In this document: positions 49,174 through 59,599 of the stretch, piece by piece
Layout: every line of letters begins with the position of its first letter
How positions within the stretch are numbered: the stretch's first letter is position 1
NCBI GenBank assembly: GCA_037974665.1
Contig: CM075765.1
Location: 10,151,501 to 10,215,500 of the forward strand
Reading direction: 5' to 3'
Source: Ehretia macrophylla
Lineage: Eukaryota > Streptophyta > Magnoliopsida > Boraginales > Ehretiaceae
Length of the DNA: 64,000 nucleotides
The notes under the pieces: model-generated
Database searches by the model: none
What the model was told of the DNA's origin: nothing
Seen by the model: the letters and a program-made list of their open reading frames with translations, nothing else
Made by a program: the position numbers and the translations under genes

Positions 49174-51375
49174 TGTCACGCCCAAACCCGGTCCCTTCAG
49201 AAACCAAGCCCGGTCGCGACGGCACACATATATTATAACGCCTGTAATATGAAAAACCAACACAACAATGAATACACAACATATATTCTCAAAGGTTCGT
49301 GTCATTCATATACAATATTTCATCACATCTCTTGCGAAATACACGAAACATTCATTCATTCGCTTCGGAAAAGTAGACAACATCCTCTACAAAGTTAAAG
49401 CATACTTGAACATAAACATATGACAAGATATAAGACTAGTTAGTTGTGATCATGATTCAACATGACCAACCATATAGATACATCAAAACAAGTTACGCTT
49501 CACAATACTTCAAATTAGCCAAGTACTACACCGTACATTAACAACTACTAAAGTAAGTAAAACATAGTTTCAAAGTTAAGTACATCAACTACTCATGAAC
49601 TACATGATCAAACTCATTAATTCCTTCCTCTCGCACATAATCAACATCATGAACACTTGTAACATGCATTAAAGAGGAGTGAGCTAAACAGGCTCAGTGA
49701 GGAAGAGATATAAGAAAGTTTGAAAACTTTAACCTGAAAACCTTTTGAAGCACATTAGAAACAACATATTACATTTGTAACCACGTACTCACATTTGCTT
49801 AACAACCTTGAAACATTCACGCTAAACAACACATTAAAAGGTTACCGCTTTAGAACACTTGTTGAAGCCGATACTTATAACTCTGCCATGAACTCAACAC
49901 TTCTCTCTACCGCTCGTGCACTCATGATGTGCACGAATCTACGACCAATCTCACCATGGCCATCACTGACCACACAAGAGAAAAGACTAGTACATAATAG
50001 TCATGCAATTACCGATAAGCTGTATGTCGCCCAGCACGACATGATACTACCATAACGGATTAAGGTTGTAACCCGACACTTCACATAACATCTCATAACA
50101 CATTCATTACTCAGCAACACATTCATTACTCAACAACACATTTATTACTCAACAACACATTCATTACTCAACAACTAACCTTCAATAAAACATATATCCA
50201 ACACATTAATACCAACATTTAACTATCAAAGAACATGATCACTACAACACACTAACACCACCTAAGCTTCATAAGAACATGATCTCAACACATTAACATC
50301 ACTTAAGTTTCATAAGAACATGATATTTACAGATTAACACTAATTAAACCTTAAAAGAACATGATCTCTACAAATTAACTCCAACTTTTTGACATCATTT
50401 AACCATTTTATGAATCTCTACAACACATAACCTCAACATAACCAATATAGTAACCAGCTAAAATGCATTATGAACCCATTACAATAGCAAAACCGAGCAT
50501 GAAACAAGCCAAACAAGCCAATCTCTACATTTGTACATTGGTTGGAATTTTAAGAAATTCATCAAAATAAACCCCTAAATTCACCAGATTCACACCAAAG
50601 CCATGAAATCATACCCAATCACATATATATAATCACAAACACCAAAGCCATCTTAAATTCTCAACTTCCAATTAACAAAGTTAGGTATATAACACCTATT
50701 TTGCATCGAACAAGTTCTAATGCATATATAAAGCTCTCAAATCACTACTACAACATATATTCATCATCAATTAGTATTTATATCACATATATATGATATT
50801 CCACGAATTAAAGTAAGCAAATAACATACAGGAACTTGAAACCCTCACCTAAAATTGTGGAAAAAGGCTAGAAATGGCAAGAACTAACTATGGAGAACAA
50901 ACTTAGGCTATTTCCACTTTGATTTGGCTTAAAATTGCAAGAATTCTTCAAAAAAAATCAAAACCTTGTTTTTTCTATTGTTCTTCTTTTTTCTTCATTT
51001 ACTTGATTTTTCCTAGGCCTTTCTAGTATTTCTTTTGTTTGTTATGTTATATTGTATGCATATGTATGTATTATAATGCAAGATGGTCAACTTAGTCAAG
51101 CAAGACACCTAAGGCTAAGTCAAACATGGTCAAGGTTGGTTGGCTTTGTAAAATAAGCTTATATTTGTATGTATATATGTATGTATTATATAATTAAGAG
51201 TAAAACAAGTCAAATATGGTAGAATTAGTAAAATAAGACTATATTTATATGTATAAATGTAATTTAAATGCAAATATGATGTATTAAAATAGATAAACAC
51301 ATAATTAACACATAATACTTTCAAATAATATTTAAAGTAAATAAATGCACATAAAATGCATGCTCGGGTCTCATA
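49174..51375 (-). repeat. Solo LTR B (Tekay-like, about 2.2 kb)
   Basis: Begins TGTCACGCCCAAACCC and ends CGGGTCTCATA. It is flanked by GTTTT on both sides (49169-49173 and 51376-51380), which places the right end after TCATA. The E5 LTR starts with the same bases on the other strand (TATGAGACC at 59600), supporting this unusual terminus. It carries the GAGC...GGCTCAGTGAGGAAG block (49678-49706) and AAGCTGTATGTCGCCCAGC (about 50017-50035). A tandem run of ACATTCATTACTCAACAAC units lies at about 50100-50175. No internal sequence is adjacent. Confidence 0.85.
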
Positions 51376-52282
51376 GTTTTGGACCCTTAGATTATGTCTT
51401 TTATAATTAAGATTAAGCTCTTAACTTATTTGGTGTCTACTCCACCTCTAGGAATTTAGTAAGTTCTTAGGGACTTTGCTTCTCTTTTGTTGTGTAAATG
51501 AAAAATGTCATGTGGGCTCTTATCATAGAACCTTTTATATGTTCTAGACTTAGAAACATTGCACATTGTTTGGGGAGCTTTCCTCTTTTCTGTTAGTTAA
51601 GTATAATATATGTTCATATGGTCTTCGAATGGAGCTAGTGATACACCCAGATGAATTTAGTAATATCCCTATATGACCTTTACGACATAACTTGGGAGAG
51701 AATATATTTCAACTATATTTAGATATCTTACGGGTTTGGCTGATGTTAACATATGATTTTGATATGTTTATGTGGAGTTACATTTTTAGTTCCTTGTCTA
51801 GACATGAGGATGCTTGTAAGTTTGGATAAAAGTATATAATCGTGAGTAAGATTCAAATCCTCTCCAATGGTTTTTTTGGTCAGTAACTTAGAAGTGTTGT
51901 ATAAGCCTCTAATTTAGATGTTAGAAAGGACAAGGATAATTGGCATAATTTTTGGGGTGCGGATTGCACACTTATCATTATAATATTGGGTTGATTTTTT
52001 TTATCGGTGGACAGGACAAGACAAGTTCATTAATTATTCGAGAAACTTAATAATGCATCATCTATTGTGAGCCTAGGCATATGATAAGCTGAACAACTTA
52101 TTCAACAATTTAAAGGTCTAGGGAATTTTTATTGATCTTTCATCAACTTACGTGTGACGAGATGGAAAAAGTTGACACTAGTGAGGTCGTATTATTGAAT
52201 ATAGAGTTTTGACTTGGAAATTTTAAACTTTAAGGTCTAAATGTAGGTTTTGAGGACGAAACTTTTTCTATGGGGAAAATGA
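51376..52282. other. Spacer ending in the 3' internal edge of the LTR D element
   Basis: No coding domain recognised in about 0.9 kb. The last approximately 35 bp (GAGGACGAAAC at about 52251, then CTATGGGGAAAATGA) resemble the end of chromovirus pol and a polypurine tract just before an LTR, so at least the right edge is internal sequence of the element owning LTR D. How far that element reaches left is unclear. Confidence 0.55.
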
Positions 52283-54495
52283 TGTAATGCCCCGTAATTC
52301 AGGGTCTTGACTTAATTAAACTATTTTATTGGGTATAAGATTTGAAAATAGAATTTATATTAAGTTGTGTATCTTCTTATGTTTGTAAGTTGTGACAAAC
52401 CGATCTTTTTCTCTTTGGAAATTTTTTAAACCCTATAAGATTAGCCCATGTTTGCTATTTTAATAGGTCAGTTATAGATGAATATGGGAAGTGGTCAATT
52501 GGTTTTAGCTATAGTTTAGGGGGGGATGGCTAAATACAAGGAATCTTATAAGCAATATACAGTAGGTTTTGAAAAAAAAAGGACTTCATTTTGAATAGAA
52601 AATAAAAAAAAAGAAAGGAAATAAATAAACTTCTATCTACTTAAGCAACCTTTGTAGATGAATAACTCCAAACCAAAATGAAAAAAGGGAAATCAGGTAG
52701 CAATTCTAAGGATAGAGACTTTGTCCATGAGGAGATCACTTTTGGCATATGTAGGGCTTCGATGCAATATTTGGAATTTTGATGAGGCATCATTGATAAA
52801 AGGTAAGTAGAATGACCCTAAAATTATTTTCTTATAACACCCCATTTGATTATTGTGAAAAAAAAAATGATATTTTATGATGTTCATAGTATGAATAATG
52901 TATTATTGAATTATGTTGCATCCATATAAATTATTAAAGTTACCGATTCATGTGCTGAGTTATGAATCCTTATATTTTATAATGTTTGAAACGTTCTCAT
53001 ATCCTGATCAATTTATGTTATTTTGAGAAGAATGGGTTTAATTTATAAATTTATGATTTCTTACCATCCTTACTAACTATACAATTATTTTTTATAATTT
53101 AAACTATCATGAACAATTAATAAAGTAAAGAAAAAAAATAGAAAGCACTATTGAATAGTGATTCGTCACTTCACTGACGAATCACTATTCAAACAGTAAA
53201 TTTTTATTATTTTATTTAAATGTTGTTTTTTCTTTCTAAATGTTTGCTAGTTCCTTTAAGAAAAATATTCTTATGCTAAAGTATTAAACAGTGATTAAAA
53301 ATTCCTCTTACTACTTTACTAAACGTTTCATGGTAACAAGTCACCATTCTTCTAGTTATTATTTTATTAAATATTTTAAGAAACAAAGAATTTAGATATG
53401 TGTTAGACTAGGATATTATATATTTTTAAGTGTATGAAAAAGGTTATAAATATCTTATATTATGATGAAATATAGCAATCAAAGTTTGGGACATAAAATA
53501 TATTCTTATTTATCGCATGATTTATGTTGTCTTATTTATTACATATTTTGCGATAATAAATTTCGAACCCTTATGCCATATACTTTTGAGGCTGTGTGCC
53601 GTCGGTGGTAGGGATTGTACACCATTCTTTGGGTAGTACACTACTGTTTCGTTTAAGACTCCCGCTTGCTTTTGGTAGTATGTGCAACAACAAAACACTT
53701 TTCATTTTCGACCTGTGCTACCGGGATTGTAGTTGGCCATCTATTTCTTTGAATTTTGAGTTTTATTGTGGCATATCCTGGGTCATTTTGTTTTTCATTT
53801 ATTTTGATAAGTAGTAATATGTACTTCGTATCTTTGATAAGTATGTATTGGCATTGTATTTTCGATAAGTGTCGACATCTGCATATTTTCGATAAGAAAT
53901 TTCTTGCACTTTGTTATGTTTTATGAGTGTCTTTTAAAAATAAATTTATTCTTTTTATATACACACCATCGTTACTTTTGTTAACATTCTTTGTCTGACA
54001 AATGATATTTATTTGGATAAAAGTATATTTTTATTTTATTTTCTTTGGGGGTCATACTACTTACTGAGATGTTTATCTCACAGTGTCATTTTGTCTCCCT
54101 TTGAAAAGATACAATTATATATTTGCAGATGGAAAAAGTAGAAACATTTTGCTTAGGACTTTGGAGCCAGATGACATTTTGTGGTGCTGGATCTCCTTAG
54201 TACATTTGGACCATTTAGATATTCAATTGATTTAAGATTTATGTTATCTTAGTCCTTTCACATTCGATTGGAATTTTCTGTCGATTTATATACCCTATAA
54301 GTTACCCTTTAATTGTATTTGAAGACTTTGAACCAATCAATTTTGGTCTTTTGGATTAGAAGCTCAGGGACTTACTATCTTATGGTTTTTAGTTTATTTT
54401 GTGGTTTAGGGCCTTGCAGGTTCAGGAGGGTTATCTTAGGCGCGCGACATTCACGTTTCTCAAAATTTGCCTAAATGAAATTTGGGGGCGTGACA
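52283..54495 (+). repeat. LTR D: 3' LTR of a plus-strand chromovirus remnant (2213 bp)
   Basis: Begins TGTAATGCCCCGTAATTC right after a polypurine-like tract and ends GGGGGCGTGACA. Orientation is plus, from the preceding GAGGACGAAAC...GGGGAAAATGA and from a reversed form of the shared LTR hairpin (TACTGAGATG...ATCTCAC, about 54062-54083). It contains a perfect 18-bp inverted repeat (53151-53192). The 5' LTR and most of the interior are not recognisable here, so this is an old, truncated fossil. Confidence 0.75.
53151..53192. repeat. Perfect 18-bp inverted repeat, 6-nt loop
   Basis: The arms TTGAATAGTGATTCGTCA (53151-53168) and TGACGAATCACTATTCAA (53175-53192) are exact reverse complements around loop CTTCAC. 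It lies within LTR D. Confidence 0.97.
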
Positions 54496-55949
54496 TAATC
54501 AATGCACGTCCAATAACACAAAAAATATTTCTTACATGTAATTTTTATACATCATATTTTTAGTTGAAATTTATTTTAGATGCTTAAAACTTGGTTTTTA
54601 GGACCTTATTTTTACTGTCTAGTTGGAGGTATAAAGCTTAAGTACAATTCATAGTTGACCTTTATTTAATACCTATATTTATATTCAACATTTGTTATAA
54701 TTTTAATATAATTTTGAAGTTTTGTGCTTTAAATTAAACCAAATGTCGTGCGATTTATAAAAAAAACAAAAAACACAAAACAAAATAACTCATGGGTAAC
54801 CACTATCCTCAACGGGGTTTTAGGCCGGACTTCAAAGATGGGGTGGGGGTATAATCAGTGTTGGGGTGACTTTTAGATGATGGGGCATGACATGAAGACA
54901 GGTCTCTTCGCCTTAATTCTACTCCATTGTCATCTCTACACAACATGTATGGGAGGTTGCATAAATGAGTATAGGTTTTTGTCTTGTTATATACAATTGA
55001 TGCATGAGCATATTTTTTGCAATCCTATAAATCATTCCAAATCCAAGAAGGAACACAATTCAAACTATGAGCCCCAATCCAATACTTTGTCCAATATGTC
55101 ACTACTATAGCAGCCCCGATGCTACAATAACTCGGCCCAATTAGATACTCCTAGTAGATGGCATCTTCTCTTCAATGGGATTTGAGCTTGGGATTCTACT
55201 ATTTTTATCTTCAACTTTAGATAAACTATTATTTATGTCTTCCACCTTTTGACTAGAATGGTCTTAGGATCCATTTTTCCAACATTTTGTAATATAATAA
55301 ATCCTAACCTAGGGAGTGACAAATTTACTATTTATCTACTCTTCTTGGAGGTTGTTCCAAGTCTATAAATAGCCATTTGTAAGACCTTTGGTGGTAGAGT
55401 GTTTTGTGAGTAAAACTAAGCTTGAAACTTTGTTATTTTAGTTATGTTTCTCTTTGGTTATTTCCTTTGAGTGGTAAACAACATTTAACTCTTTATCTTT
55501 AAAATAATGAATTATATTCTGTATCTTTAGAGTGGTGTGTTTTTCTTGATCCAAATAATCTGAATTATCTTTATCTTAATTTTTTTGTGTCGTTTTTTAT
55601 TTTATCTTGCAATCGATACAGAATCAATATAGAAGGTCAAAACTATGTTAGTTTGGGAGTTCATTTTTCACATCCATGGAAGGTTGTATCAATGAGGTTA
55701 ATTTTTTTAACGTTATATTGAGCTCAAAAGTTCATTTTTCACTCCATTTTCATAGTTGGCGTAGCATCATTTGTTCACATACATTTTTGAACTATAGTTC
55801 CTTTTTTCTTTCTTTCTAATACATTTTCAACTTTTTGATGCATGAACTTTTCATCTTCAAGGAATAATTTGATTAATAAATGACCACATCTCCAATAAAT
55901 AAATAAAAATATTCTGAGTTAAAATCCTCGCGGAGATCCAAATTAGGTT
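54496..55949. other. AT-rich spacer, possible promoter-like stretch
   Basis: No gene recognised. A TATA box (TCTATAAATAGCC, about 55359-55371) followed by T-rich and GT-rich sequence resembles the U3-R part of a Copia-type LTR, but I could not find matching ends. GTTCATTTTTCAC occurs twice (near 55659 and 55730). The right end passes into the Tat fragment at an uncertain point (about 55900-55957). Confidence 0.45.
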
Positions 55950-57040
55950 TGATTTGCCGCCGCCCCCAAAGATGAGGACTGACCCTCGCAAGAGACCTCA
56001 GGACAAGTTTTGTAGGTTCCACAATGACCATGGGCATGATACGAATGAATGTAACCAACTCAAGAATGCCATAGAAGCTTTAATCCATAAGGGACACCTG
56101 AACGCATATTTTAGGCGTGATAACAACCGAAGCCCTATGAGGGGTCAGAAAATGAGTCCCTAACGCAGGAGAGAGAGGAACCTGAGGCTTGAGCAAAGAG
56201 GTCCAGTCTAGGAGATTGAAATGATTACAGAAGGCATGGCCTCGGGAGGAGAAAATCTTTTAGTAATGAAAAACTATTGGAGGTCGGGTAAGGGAGAGCC
56301 CCCACTAAAGTTACCTAGAAAGGAATTGAGCATATTATTCATGATGATCCACTTGTGGTAACCGCGGATGTTGATGGTTAGTTGGTGAGGCGTATGATGG
56401 TTGACACTAGTAGTTTTGCCGAGATGCTGTTTTTCAAAGCATTTGAGAATATGGGGTTTAGAAGGGACTAGGTAAGGCCTATGAAAGGCACTTTATCAGG
56501 TTTTACAAGGCAAGTTTTTAGGCCCGAGGGAGTTATCACCTTGCCCATGACTTTGGAAGAAGGCGAATGGAAAAGTCATGAGATGATCGACTTTATAGTC
56601 GTTGATTGTGAATCCGCATACAATGGGATTCTGGGGAGAGTAGCTCTAGGGAAGTTCTGAGTTGTGGCATCAACTTATCACATCGCCCTAAAGAATCCAA
56701 CTGACCGTGGCATCGTCACATTGCTAGCTAATTAGAGGAGAGCACATGAATGTTATGTTGCGTCCTTGACGTTGCAGAAAGATGAGTCGGAGCTTAAAGA
56801 GATGCCTGAGATGAAGGTCAAGAAAGCCACACCTGTTGAGAAGCTTGTTGATGTGGAGATGGAGCTTGGCAAGAAAGTCTAGCTCGGGAGTGAGCTCGAC
56901 CCTACCCTTCGCGAAGGTATAATAAATTTTTTTCGTAAAATAAACATATATTTGTCTGGTCTGCATCTGACATTATAGGTATAGACCCGCGGATAGCGAT
57001 CCATCTCCTCAATGTTAATCCGAGCTTCAGGAAAAACCAA

Positions 57041-57721
57041 GGCTCCATTTGTTTGCCGTAAAATATTCTTCCGGAAAACATTTTTCTACTTTTACGGTGT
57101 TTGGTAACACCGAAAATTTGGTCAACCGGAAAATATTTTACAGTAAAAAATGGTGGGCTACTTTTGAAGATTTTCCGGTGTTTGGTAACACCGGAAAATT
57201 GGTCAACCGGAAAACATTTTCCGGTCAAAAATGGTAGGCTACTTTTTAGAGATTTTTCGCTGTTTGGTAACACCGGAAAATTGGTCAACTAAAAAATGTT
57301 TTCCGGTCAAAATTGACGGCTAGTTCGAAATTTGGGAAAATATTTTCATTTCTTTGGGAGATGAAAACATTTTCCAGAACTTAACCACCCTTATTTTATG
57401 TGTATTTTTTTTTTTTATAAATCTCATGTCGAAAAATATTTTTTATTGTACATCCAAACACTAGAAAATATTTTCCAGTATTTTATTTTCTAGGAAAATA
57501 TTTTCCTCTAACAAGTTATTTTACGGCAAACAAACGGAGCTCAGGAAAATATTTTCCTCTGAAAACATTTTCGAAGAAAACATTTTCCACTGAAAACATT
57601 TTACACAAGAAAATTATTTTACGATAAACAAACGAAGGAAAATATTTTATTTTCCAAGAAAATATTTTTCACTGAAAATATTTTTCACAACTAAGTTATT
57701 TTACGGCAAACAAACGGAGCC
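57041..57721. mobile_element. 681-bp non-autonomous TIR element (MITE-like) inside the Tat fragment
   Basis: Terminal inverted repeats run GGCTCCATTTGTTTGCCGTA (57041-57060) and TACGGCAAACAAACGGAGCC (57702-57721), with one mismatch over 20 bp. Flanking CAA is present on both sides (57038-57040 and 57722-57724), a 3-bp target duplication. The Tat sequence resumes directly on the far side, so this is an insertion. Inside are three approximately 80-bp units sharing GTGTTTGGTAACACCG (near 57100, 57179, 57260) and many TTTTCC/GGAAAA inversions. The 3-bp duplication and GG-start fit a PIF/Harbinger (Tourist-like) origin, though CAA departs from the usual TWA. No transposase. Confidence 0.85.
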
Positions 57722-58662
57722 CAAATAATCAAAGAGGATGTCAGAAATTTATGGAGGGTAGGTCACATCTAAGAACTCGAGTATCCCACTTGGTTGGCTC
57801 ATATGGTGCTAGTGCCGAAGCCCTCGGGCAACTGGAGATTATGTATCAATTTCACAGGCCTCAACAAGGCCTATACGAATGATTGTTATCCACTCTCTCG
57901 AATTGATCAGATGGTAGACGCAACCTCGGGTTGTGAGATACTAACTTTCATGTATGCCTTCAAAAGCTACAACTAGATTCAGATGGCCCCAGAGGATGAA
58001 GAAAAAACTGCATTTATTATAAACCAATGTACTTACTACTACAAAGTGATGCCATTCGGACTCAAGAACACAAGGGCAACTTATCAATGAATGGTGGATA
58101 AGGTGTTTGAGGATCAAATTAGTCGGAATATGGAGATATATGTAGACAACATGCTAATGAAAAGCAAGAGTGTTCAAACTCATATGGAGGACTTGGTCGA
58201 GGCTTTCGCCACAATAGCCGAGGTCGGAATCAAGTTGAATCCAGAAAAATGTGCCTTCGAAGTACAAGCGGGAAAGTTTTTTCACTTTATGGTTACCCGA
58301 TAGGGGATAAAGGCTAATTCAGAGAAGGTTCAAGCTATTCTCGACCTGAAGCCCCCGATTTGTGTGAAAGAGGTTAAAAAATTGGCAGGAAAAGTGGCAG
58401 CCTTAAGCCGATTCTTGTCTTGGTCGACCGATAGGTGTGCACCTTTCTTCAAAACATTGATGAACCCAAAACATTTCAAGTGGAAGGACGAGTGTCAGAC
58501 CACATTTGATGGATTGAAGTAGTACACCCCATCTACTATCTCGACCTGAGGAGGGAGAAGCCCTATACCTATACTTAGCCACCTCAGCAACAACAATATC
58601 GGTAGCACTAATCAGAGAAGAGGGCAAAGTACAAAAACCAGTATACTATGTGAACAAGATAT

Positions 58663-58682
58663 TCTGGGGGGGGAGGGGGGGT
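58663..58682 (+). repeat. G-run with possible quadruplex-forming potential
   Basis: Two long G tracts separated by a single A (a run of eight or more G, A, then seven or more G) inside the Tat RNase H region. It is not expected from coding sequence and probably arose after inactivation. Confidence 0.6.
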
Positions 58683-59599
58683 AGAGTAGAGTTATCTAGT
58701 GATTGAACGTATAGCTTTGACATTAATAACAGCATCGATGAAACTCTGACACTACTTTGATGCGTATACCATACATGTGGTGACGAACATGCCACTTCGG
58801 CAGGTTTGCGTAGGCCTGAAACCTTGGGAAAACTGTTGAGGTGGTCATTGGAGCTTAGTCAATTTGATATAGTATATCAGCCCAGAACAGCTATCAAAGC
58901 GCAAGCCTTAACAGATTTCATAGTAGAATGTACGAGTGGGTCGAGCCTTGAGAAGAAACCAGTTTGGAAGGTTTAGGTAGATGGAGCCTCAGGGAAGCAA
59001 TGTAGTGGAACCAAGGTAGTAATCTAAAGTCCAGAGGGTGACAAAATACAATATTCTCTAAAGTTCCAGTTCCCAACATCCAACAATGAAACAGAGTACG
59101 AGGTGCAGGTTGCAGGACTCAAAACAACGCAAGCCCTAGGGGCATGGTCCATAGAAGACAAGACTAATTCCCAATTGATTGTGAACCAAGTGACTGGGGA
59201 GTTTGAGGCTCAAGATCCAGTCATGGTGGCATATCTATCCAAAGTCAGAGATCTTATTACCGACTTTGAGTAATTCATAATTCAGCAAGTGCCTCGGGCA
59301 AAGAACGAGCAGGCAGATGCACTCTCTAAGTTAGGAGTGGGGGCTAAAAAATCCTCAGTTGTTCAGGTGGAAGAGGTCATAGGTCTAATTGTGACTCTCA
59401 AAGGAAAAGAGGTAGCCATAATAGAGCAAAATATCTCTTGGACTCAGCCTGTCATTGACTTTCTGGAAAAGGAAGACCAACCCTCAAATAAGGAGAAGGC
59501 GAGAAGAATAGAACATCGATCCTTAATATTTATCATCCTTGGGGGCAGCTTTACAAACGGTCTTTTACTTGGCCATTACTGAAGTGTGTTAGCCATGAG

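Larger units (their letters stand above)
55950..59599 (+). mobile_element. Tat/Retand-lineage Ty3/Gypsy fragment, 5'-truncated and interrupted
   Basis: Plus-strand pieces in order: the end of gag with CRFHNDHGHDTNECNQLKNA (about 56010-56075), protease region (about 56370-56660), RT with LVPKPSGNWRLCINFTGLNK and YVDNMLMKSK (about 57780-58310), RNase H (about 58500-58900), and a second, archaeal-type RNase H (about 58960-59350) ending in RAKNEQADALSKLG. That extra RNase H is the hallmark of the Tat lineage. No LTR, no gag start and no integrase core are in the window. It is heavily broken (ten or more breaks), older than the elements inserted in it: the TIR element at 57041-57721 and E5 at 59600. 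Confidence 0.88.

Noticed and set aside
51376-52240. Pol coding region expected before LTR D
   Set aside because: Apart from the last 35 bp I could not recognise RT, integrase or chromodomain wording in any frame, so no coding feature is called.
55358-55440. Host promoter or solo Copia LTR around TATAAATAG
   Set aside because: There is a TATA-like motif, but no matching LTR ends, no target duplication and no downstream gene could be found.
57049-57292. Small ORFs with repeated WSTGKHFPVKNG-like phrases on both strands
   Set aside because: They are translations of the tandem units inside the TIR element. No protein family is involved.
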